A DNA stretch of 11,032 nucleotides from Acidimicrobiia bacterium (GTDB taxonomy: Bacteria; Actinomycetota; Acidimicrobiia; IMCC26256; PALSA-555), in contig JALHSW010000376.1 in NCBI GenBank assembly GCA_022865365.1, positions 1-11,032 on the forward strand, in the 5' to 3' direction. The stretch's first letter is position 1, and each line of letters opens with the position of its first letter. The notes beneath the pieces were generated by a model. It was given only the letters and a program-made list of their open reading frames with translations. It did not search any database and was not told where the DNA came from. Positions 5,859 through 10,220 of this stretch are shown one piece after another. The position numbers and the translations under genes were made by a program.

Positions 5859-7132
5859 GATCTCGTCGCGGACCGGGGCTCGTCGTTGCCGAGCCGGCCG
5901 AACAACGTGAGCCAGTCCGCGAGCTCGCGGGTGCAGAGGAAGTTGTCGCGCACGTGCTCCCGGCCCTGTGCACCCATCGCCTCGGACCCGACCGGGTCGG
6001 CAAGGAGATCGATGATGCGGCTCGCGCACTCCTCGACCGAGTCGACGAGGTAGCCGTCGTACCCCTCGCGGATCTGGAGCGTGATCCCGCCGGCTCGACC
6101 ACCGACGACCGGTCGACCTTTCCAAAGCGCTTCGCTCACCGTCAGACCAAACCCTTCGCGCAGCGACTTCTGCACCATGACGCTGGCCATGCGCTGGAAC
6201 GCGTTGATCTGGACCGCGCCCACCTGGTGGAGGTTCGACAGGAGATGGATGTTGCGGTCGCCGCCGCGTGCGGCCTCGACGGCTTCCCAGACGCGAAATC
6301 CCTCCGGGTCGTCGGTCGCCATCGACCCCGCCAGCACGAGCTGCGCGTCGGGGATCTGCCTGCGGACGATCTGGAACGCCTCGAGCACCCCGACTGGGTC
6401 CTTCCACGGGTCGAAGCGGCTGACCTGGCAGACGATCGGGCGGTGCGGATCGATGCCGTACTGCTTGGTGATCTCGGTGCAGAACGGCATCGCGAGCTCG
6501 AGGTTCTTCACCGAGAGTGGGTCGATGCACGGGGGCGCGTGAACGACGCGCGCCATGTTCAGCGAGTCGGGGACGAACTCGGGCATGGTCCAGACCGAAG
6601 CGTCGTGCTGCTCGACGAAGGGGCGGAAGAACTCCCAGACCTCGGGGTTCGCCGCAGTCAGGTCGATGTGACAGCGCCAGATCCATTTCGTGGTGGCCCG
6701 GCCGATCTTCTTGTCGCGGAGAAAGCTCAAGAGAGCGGCGGGCTGTGGGTCGTGGACGACGACGTAGTCCCAGCCGTCTCCGAGCGCGAGCGCGTTGTCG
6801 AGCACGCGTTCGAGGTATGTGCGCTGCATCGAGGTCGTCCACTCGATGTCGGCACCCTGCAACGCGTTGTGCACGTGCTTGGTGATCGAGAAGAACTCGT
6901 CGCTGCCCTGCATCACCTGCCACTCGGCGTCGATGCCGAGACTACGGAGGAGCGGCACGTGCGTTGCCAGCAGCTCGGCGACCCCACCGCCGTACGCAGT
7001 GGCGTTGATGTGGAGGACGCGCGCCCCACGGAACGGTTCGGCGAGCTCTCGGATGCGCTCGACTGTGGCGCCGCCGACCACGTCGGTGAAGTCGACGAGC
7101 TCCTTCTCGAGGAGGGGGACGCGCTCCAGCAT
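5855..7132 (-). CDS. treT: GT4 family trehalose synthase (TreT-like)
   Basis: A 425-residue GT4 glycosyltransferase resembling TreT, which joins NDP-glucose and free glucose into trehalose reversibly and without a phosphate intermediate. The N-terminal loop HINATAYGGGVAELL (41-55) is characteristic, followed by QGSDEFFSITKHVHNALQG (75-93) and CHIDLT (154-159). The C-terminal Rossmann domain carries VSRFDPWKD (237-245; Arg239 and Lys244 contact the diphosphate) and EGFGLTVSE (326-334; the GT4 E-x7-E pair). TreT fits better than fungal-type trehalose phosphorylase because of length, but the two share this fold, and donor specificity cannot be read. The ATG at 7132 is chosen over earlier starts: they would run into the divergent glycerate kinase gene, and an AGGA lies 5 bases upstream (7138-7141). 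It is the first gene of a two-gene operon with the GT20 enzyme. Confidence 0.83.
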   Translation of the reverse strand: MLERVPLLEKELVDFTDVVGGATVERIRELAEPFRGARVLHINATAYGGGVAELLATHVPLLRSLGIDAEWQVMQGSDEFFSITKHVHNALQGADIEWTTSMQRTYLERVLDNALALGDGWDYVVVHDPQPAALLSFLRDKKIGRATTKWIWRCHIDLTAANPEVWEFFRPFVEQHDASVWTMPEFVPDSLNMARVVHAPPCIDPLSVKNLELAMPFCTEITKQYGIDPHRPIVCQVSRFDPWKDPVGVLEAFQIVRRQIPDAQLVLAGSMATDDPEGFRVWEAVEAARGGDRNIHLLSNLHQVGAVQINAFQRMASVMVQKSLREGFGLTVSEALWKGRPVVGGRAGGITLQIREGYDGYLVDSVEECASRIIDLLADPVGSEAMGAQGREHVRDNFLCTRELADWLTLFGRLGNDEPRSATRS

Positions 7133-7205
7133 GGAGTTCCTAGGCCTCGGGGGTCGCAACAGCGCTGGTGGGCGAACCGCCGTCCATCGCGGCCAATCTA
7201 TTCCC
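7133..7205. promoter_or_regulatory. Divergent promoter region between treT-like gene and glycerate kinase
   Basis: This 73-base gap must drive both directions. The only AT-rich patch is CAATCTATT (7194-7202). Read on the plus strand, CAATCT lies 6 bases before the GTG of glycerate kinase, a leaderless arrangement. Read on the minus strand, the same patch gives TAGATT, a four-of-six match to TATAAT. Overlapping back-to-back promoters would make the two transcripts compete. No operator repeat is obvious. Confidence 0.35.
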
Positions 7206-8225
7206 GTGCCTTCCGCAGTTGCGTGTCCGGACAAGTTCCGCGGGACCTTGTCGGCCGCCGACGCAGCGGCGGCCATGGCTCGTGGCCTGCGCACCGCAGG
7301 GTTCGATTCCGTTGCCGAGGTGCCGATGGCGGATGGGGGAGAGGGCACGCTCGACGCGCTGCTCGCGGCCCGGGGCGGGTCGCGCCGCACGGTGCAGGTC
7401 ACCGGTCCGCTCGGCGAACCGGTCGATGCCGACTACGGGCTGTTGCCCGACGGCACCGGGGTGGTCGAGATGGCCCAGGCGAGCGGGCTCGGTCTCGTCG
7501 CCCGCAACGATCCACTGCGTGCGTCGACCCGTGGGACGGGCGAGCTGATCGCCGCGGTGTGCCGGGGCGGTGCCCGTCGGATCCTTGTCGCGGCAGGCGG
7601 TTCCGCGACCACCGATGGCGGTCTCGCCGCAGTCGAGGCGCTCGGTTGGTCGCTCGGGGGGATCGAGGTGTCGGTGGCGTGTGACGTTGCCACTCCGTTC
7701 CTCGAGGCGGCGCGGATCTTCGGGCCCCAGAAGGGGGCGAGCAACGCGCAGATCGAGCTGCTCAGCCGCAGCCTCGCGAGCGTCGCGGATGTCTACCTCC
7801 GGCGCACCGGTGTCGACGTGACTGCCGTCGAAGGTGGCGGCGCGGCCGGTGGCTTGGCGGGCGGGCTCGCGGCGATCGGCGCCCGGCTCGAGCCTGGGTT
7901 CGAGATCGTGGCGCACGCTGCGGGGCTGGAGGAAATCCTCGACGACGTGGATCTCGTCGTCACCGGCGAGGGCAAGACCGACGCCGCGAGCTTCGACGGC
8001 AAGGTCGTCGGTGGGGTGCTCGAGTGGGCTGCCGAGCTGGGCATCGCGCACCGGGCGGTCATCGCGGGCCAGATCACCGACGAGGCGCACGAGGAGCTCA
8101 GCGTCCTCGGCGCGAAGGGGTATGCGCTCGTCGACCGCGTGTGGCAGTCGGGCGAGGCGTTCGTGCGGGCCGCGCTGCTCGTAGAGGAAGCCGCGCTCGA
8201 AGCCGGCCGCGCCGCGTTGGCCTGA
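7206..8225 (+). CDS. Glycerate kinase (GarK/GlxK family)
   Basis: A 339-residue glycerate kinase of the GarK family, which phosphorylates D-glycerate with ATP, usually at the 2-position. Conserved blocks in order are ACPDKFRGTLSA (6-17), VPMADGGEGT (39-48), GGSATTDGG (131-139), ACDV (158-161), IFGPQKGA (171-178), GGAAGGLAGGL (211-221) and VTGEGKTDAASFDGK (252-266). GTG at 7206 is chosen because it puts the PDKF motif at the usual residue 8-11; no Shine-Dalgarno sequence precedes it, which suggests a leaderless mRNA. It is about 40 residues shorter than typical family members (near 380), and the missing part lies between GG-LAAVEALGW and the ACDV motif, where relatives have an insert. It is divergent from the treT-like gene and near gpgS, hinting at handling of glycerate from glucosylglycerate. 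Confidence 0.9.
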   Translation: MPSAVACPDKFRGTLSAADAAAAMARGLRTAGFDSVAEVPMADGGEGTLDALLAARGGSRRTVQVTGPLGEPVDADYGLLPDGTGVVEMAQASGLGLVARNDPLRASTRGTGELIAAVCRGGARRILVAAGGSATTDGGLAAVEALGWSLGGIEVSVACDVATPFLEAARIFGPQKGASNAQIELLSRSLASVADVYLRRTGVDVTAVEGGGAAGGLAGGLAAIGARLEPGFEIVAHAAGLEEILDDVDLVVTGEGKTDAASFDGKVVGGVLEWAAELGIAHRAVIAGQITDEAHEELSVLGAKGYALVDRVWQSGEAFVRAALLVEEAALEAGRAALA

Positions 8226-8228
8226 TCG

Positions 8229-8276
8229 CGCGTCGGACGCGGCCAGGTCAGACGCGGCCGCGTCAGACGTGGAAGG
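8229..8276. repeat. 15-bp tandem repeat with nested palindromes between convergent genes
   Basis: Three successive units, GTCGGACGCGGCCAG (8232-8246), GTCAGACGCGGCCGC (8247-8261) and the degenerate GTCAGACGTGGAAGG (8262-8276), span the end of the glycerate kinase transcript and the stop codon of the minus-strand AhpD-like gene. Nested inside are an inverted repeat CGCGTC-G-GACGCG (8229-8241) and a 14-bp palindrome GACGCGGCCGCGTC (8251-8264). The arms can pair in alternative ways, giving strong hairpins on either strand, so this is a plausible bidirectional terminator despite the lack of a T-run. The duplication places a second TGA 15 bases after, and in frame with, the AhpD-like stop. Confidence 0.7.
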
Positions 8277-8883
8277 TCTGGTCCTCGCCGGGGGCAGGGA
8301 CCTCGACGATGGGTTCGGCGCGGTCGTCGAACTCGGTGCGCAGGGCGCGTGACATGACGGCGTGCATGTCATACAGCGTCGTGATGTAGGTGAGCTCGAC
8401 GATCTCTTCGTCGGCGAGGGTGCCCCGGAGCGCGTCGAACACGCCGTCGGACACGCGGCCGCCGTCGTACACGAGCGCGTCGGTGTACGCGAGCACGGCC
8501 CGCTCGATCGGCGAGAAGCACTCGGCGACCTGCCACGACGGGATCGCCGCGATCTTCTCTTCCGGGATCCCCGCGGTTCGACATGACTTGCAATGCTGCG
8601 AGAAGACGAATTGGCTTCCCCGTGCCCAACCGACGCGCGTCTGGCCGAGCTCCCGCAGCTGAGGGTCGAGACGCCGCCGCGGGCTCTGGTAGAGCGCGAA
8701 GCCACCGACTGCGTGATCGAACACGTCGGGGACGAGCGCGAAGACCGTCCACCAGTCGCCGGGCGCACCCGTTGCGGTGCCGGGCTCCGCGACAGGATCG
8801 CGCTCGGGTCCGAACATGAGGTCATAGAGCGGGACGACAGAAGGTGCGGCGTCACTGCGGGGCACCTGGCGCAAGCGGGGCAT
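8263..8883 (-). CDS. Carboxymuconolactone decarboxylase/AhpD-like family protein
   Basis: A 206-residue protein of the carboxymuconolactone decarboxylase (AhpD-like) all-helical family. The core region runs RLDPQLRELGQTRVGWARGS (71-90), then SQHCKSCRTAGIPEEKIAAI (95-114), whose CxxC (Cys98, Cys101) matches the redox pair of AhpD, a disulfide reductase partner of peroxiredoxins. The histidine that follows the CxxC four residues later in AhpD is not present (Gly105 there), and Glu-rich helices follow (FSPIERAVLAYTDAL, 123-137). An alkylhydroperoxidase-like or thiol-redox activity is possible but not established; many family members are uncharacterised. The ATG at 8883 has a good AGGAAGG ribosome binding site (8889-8895) five bases upstream. 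It lies downstream of gpgS on the same strand, 97 bases apart. Confidence 0.85.
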   Translation of the reverse strand: MPRLRQVPRSDAAPSVVPLYDLMFGPERDPVAEPGTATGAPGDWWTVFALVPDVFDHAVGGFALYQSPRRRLDPQLRELGQTRVGWARGSQFVFSQHCKSCRTAGIPEEKIAAIPSWQVAECFSPIERAVLAYTDALVYDGGRVSDGVFDALRGTLADEEIVELTYITTLYDMHAVMSRALRTEFDDRAEPIVEVPAPGEDQTFHV

Positions 8884-8893
8884 GAGGACCTTC

Positions 8894-8940
8894 CTGAATG
8901 GGGAGCGTGCCTGAATGGGGAGCGTGCCTGAATGGAGTGT
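8894..8940. repeat. 17-bp tandem repeat upstream of the AhpD-like gene
   Basis: Two identical units CTGAATGGGGAGCGTGC (8894-8910 and 8911-8927) are followed by a partial third, CTGAATGGAGTGT (8928-8940). The array starts at the edge of the AGGAAGG ribosome binding site of the minus-strand AhpD-like gene, so it forms that gene's 5' leader or promoter. Start-like codons on the plus strand inside it give spurious open frames. Confidence 0.9.
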
Positions 8941-8953
8941 CGTTGCGAAGAGA

Positions 8954-8992
8954 GTCAGGCGCCGGGGTCAGGCACCGGGGTCAGGCGCTCGG
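8954..8992. repeat. 13-bp tandem repeat over the gpgS stop codon
   Basis: Three units, GTCAGGCGCCGGG (8954-8966), GTCAGGCACCGGG (8967-8979) and GTCAGGCGCTCGG (8980-8992), run across the 3' end of gpgS. On the coding strand each unit carries a TGA, the innermost (8981-8983) being the actual stop; because 13 is not a multiple of three, the three TGAs fall in the three frames. The first two units differ at one base. Confidence 0.88.
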
Positions 8993-9934
8993 ATCGCGCC
9001 CGAACCGGGATCGATACTCGGGGATGGTCGCGATCGGTGGGCGCTCCCTCGTCTCGACCGGGATGAACACGGGTTCGTACGCGTCGTCGAACCGGGCCAG
9101 CGTCGTCGCGGGCTGCTCTGGCGAGACCCCGGCCCGGCGCAGGCCGGTCGACAGCACCTCCATCGCCTGGGGCGCGAGCTCGTCGAGGGTGCGGTTGCGG
9201 TGCTCGCGCACTCCCAGGTCGGCCTGCGCTATGGCGGCGACGCCCGATCGCTCGGCGACGTCGATGAGGAGGCCGATCTCGACACCCCAACCCTCGACGA
9301 ACGGAACGGACTCGAGCAGGGCGCGTCGGCCCGCGTACTCGCCGCCCAGCGGCTGCACGATGCCGGCGAGGTGAGGGAACAGCGTCGAGAGCAGGGGGCG
9401 GGCGAGCAGCTCGGTGACGCGGCCACCGCCGCTGGGCTCACCGTGCAACGGGCGGCGGTAGTACCCCTTCACGAGGCCGATCGTGGCGTCGCGCAGGAGC
9501 GGCTCGACGAGGCCGGTGACGAAGTGGGGTCGGAAGTTCCGCACGTCGGCGTCGACCCAGCACACGATGTCGCCCTCGGTGACGAAGAGCGAGAGCCACA
9601 GGGCGTTCCCCTTGCCGGTGCCGCTGGGGAGGGCCGGGAGCACCTCGCCGACGGCGTGGACCTTGGCGCCCTCCCAGTGTGCGGCCTCGGCGGTGCCGTC
9701 GGTGGAGCCGTCGTCCATGACCACGACCTCGTCGACCAGCTGCGCTCGCTCCATCAGGTTGCGGCGGACGGAGGCGACGATGTGGCCGACCGTGGCCTCC
9801 TCGTCACGGGCGGGGAGGCAGACCGAGATGGTGACACCGAGGCTCGCCTTGAGCTCGGCGAGGGCGTGGGGGTCGGATCCGGCGCCGCTCGGGGAGTCAG
9901 GGTTCAGGGAGTCAGGGTTCAGGGAGTCAGACAT
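8981..9934 (-). CDS. gpgS: Glucosyl-3-phosphoglycerate synthase GpgS (GT81)
   Basis: A 317-residue glycosyltransferase closely resembling mycobacterial GpgS (Rv1208), which transfers glucose from NDP-glucose to 3-phosphoglycerate. The product is the precursor of glucosylglycerate and of methylglucose lipopolysaccharide. The GT-A fold shows CLPARDEEATVG (39-50), VVMDDGSTDGT (71-81), the GTGKG loop (105-109), the metal-binding DAD (128-130), VKGYYRRPL (155-163), GGGRVTELLARPLL (169-182), LGGEYAGRR (196-204) and GWGVEIGLL (215-223). VREHRN (242-247) supplies the expected metal/active-site histidine, His245. The ATG at 9934 is preferred; an upstream TTG at 10027 would extend it through the riboswitch on the other strand. 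The first 15 residues contain a duplicated SLNPD sequence. The phosphatase GpgP is not in the window. Confidence 0.93.
   Translation of the reverse strand: MSDSLNPDSLNPDSPSGAGSDPHALAELKASLGVTISVCLPARDEEATVGHIVASVRRNLMERAQLVDEVVVMDDGSTDGTAEAAHWEGAKVHAVGEVLPALPSGTGKGNALWLSLFVTEGDIVCWVDADVRNFRPHFVTGLVEPLLRDATIGLVKGYYRRPLHGEPSGGGRVTELLARPLLSTLFPHLAGIVQPLGGEYAGRRALLESVPFVEGWGVEIGLLIDVAERSGVAAIAQADLGVREHRNRTLDELAPQAMEVLSTGLRRAGVSPEQPATTLARFDDAYEPVFIPVETRERPPIATIPEYRSRFGRDPSA
9896..9930. repeat. 15-bp tandem repeat in the gpgS N-terminal codons
   Basis: GTCAGGGTTCAGGGA occurs twice exactly (9896-9910, 9911-9925) with a partial third copy (9926-9930). On the coding strand it encodes the repeated SLNPD of the GpgS N-terminus, ahead of the conserved catalytic domain. 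The unit is in frame, so copy-number change would only alter tail length. Confidence 0.9.
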
Positions 9935-9963
9935 TCGAGTGGAGCCTAGAAGCAGGGTGCTGC

Positions 9964-9969
9964 TATCGT
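9964..9969 (+). promoter_or_regulatory. Possible -10 element for the SAM riboswitch-thrC transcript
   Basis: TATCGT lies 13 bases upstream of the riboswitch P1 stem, a suitable distance for transcription to begin just before the aptamer. It is one of few AT-containing hexamers here. No good -35 match is visible at the expected spacing, so support is positional only. Confidence 0.35.
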
Positions 9970-9981
9970 CTTCGACAACGC

Positions 9982-10080
9982 GCTCATCGAGAGCGGCTGA
10001 GGGACAGGCCCGTTGACGCCGCGGCAACCAGCGAGCCGGAGCAATCCGGTGCGCCAGGTGCCAATGCCTGACCGATGAGC
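9982..10080 (+). promoter_or_regulatory. SAM-I (S-box) riboswitch aptamer
   Basis: The aptamer is recognisable from sequence and fold. P1 pairs GCTCATCG (9982-9989) with CGATGAGC (10073-10080). The S-box core follows as AGAG, GAGGGACAGGCCC and TTGA, with P2 (9993-9997 with 10018-10022), then the invariant GGCAACC (10023-10029). P3 is CCGGA-GCAA-TCCGG (10036-10049) with a GNRA tetraloop. P4 is the CAGG...CCTG hairpin around GTGCCAAT (10055-10070). S-adenosylmethionine is the ligand of this class. It stands in the same orientation as and upstream of thrC, with about 140 bases between aptamer and start codon. Confidence 0.93.
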
Positions 10081-10220
10081 AGCTGAGAGCGGTCCTCCGC
10101 TCGAGGCGCTCCGAGCGCGTCGAGAAGGAGGGCGTGCCCCGTGGCCCGTCCTCACCGAATCGAGGCGTCGGATCGCGCTGCGAGCCGGCTCGGCGTCCTG
10201 AGAGCTGAGGAGGAGCCGAG
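10081..10220 (+). promoter_or_regulatory. Leader between SAM riboswitch and thrC (possible expression platform)
   Basis: Two hairpins follow the aptamer: GAGCGG-TCCT-CCGCTC (10087-10102) and GCGCT-CCG-AGCGC (10106-10118). Neither is followed by a T-run, so a classical intrinsic terminator is not seen. The first hairpin contains TCCTCC (10093-10098), which can pair with the purine-rich AAGGAGGG (10125-10132) and with the thrC ribosome binding site GAGGAGGAG (10207-10215). This suggests control by ribosome-site sequestration. The AAGGAGGG stands 8 bases before a GTG at 10141, and could start a short upstream reading frame that runs into thrC out of frame. Confidence 0.45.

Noticed and set aside
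4479..6923. Single 814-residue minus-strand reading frame
   Set aside because: Only the part from ATG 5858 resembles GT20. The upstream part is the wrong frame of the TreT-like gene, which is clearly coding in the frame ending at 5855.
7133..7402. Extended 515-residue version of the TreT-like protein
   Set aside because: The extra N-terminus is Ala/Ser/Pro-rich without family resemblance and overlaps the first 200 bases of the divergent glycerate kinase; ATG 7132 with an AGGA upstream fits better.
5954..7684. Long plus-strand open frame opposite the TreT-like gene
   Set aside because: It has biased composition with no domain pattern and crosses from antisense of treT into the wrong frame of glycerate kinase.
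7140..8855. 571-residue minus-strand open frame across glycerate kinase and the AhpD-like gene
   Set aside because: It runs antisense to one conserved gene and out of frame with the other, and shows only Ser/Arg-rich sequence.
8915..9949. Plus-strand open frame opposite gpgS
   Set aside because: GpgS motifs on the minus strand are unmistakable. This frame is Gly/Val/Glu-rich shadow, starting inside the 17-bp repeats.
9935..10027. Longer GpgS starting at TTG 10027
   Set aside because: The added 31 residues are antisense to the SAM riboswitch, show no family match, and use a rare start codon.
9982..10080. SAM-IV rather than SAM-I class for the riboswitch
   Set aside because: SAM-IV is common in actinobacteria, but the AGAG, GAGGGAnnGGCCC, TGA, GGCAACC and GGTGCCAAT elements in this order, inside a closing P1, follow the S-box layout.
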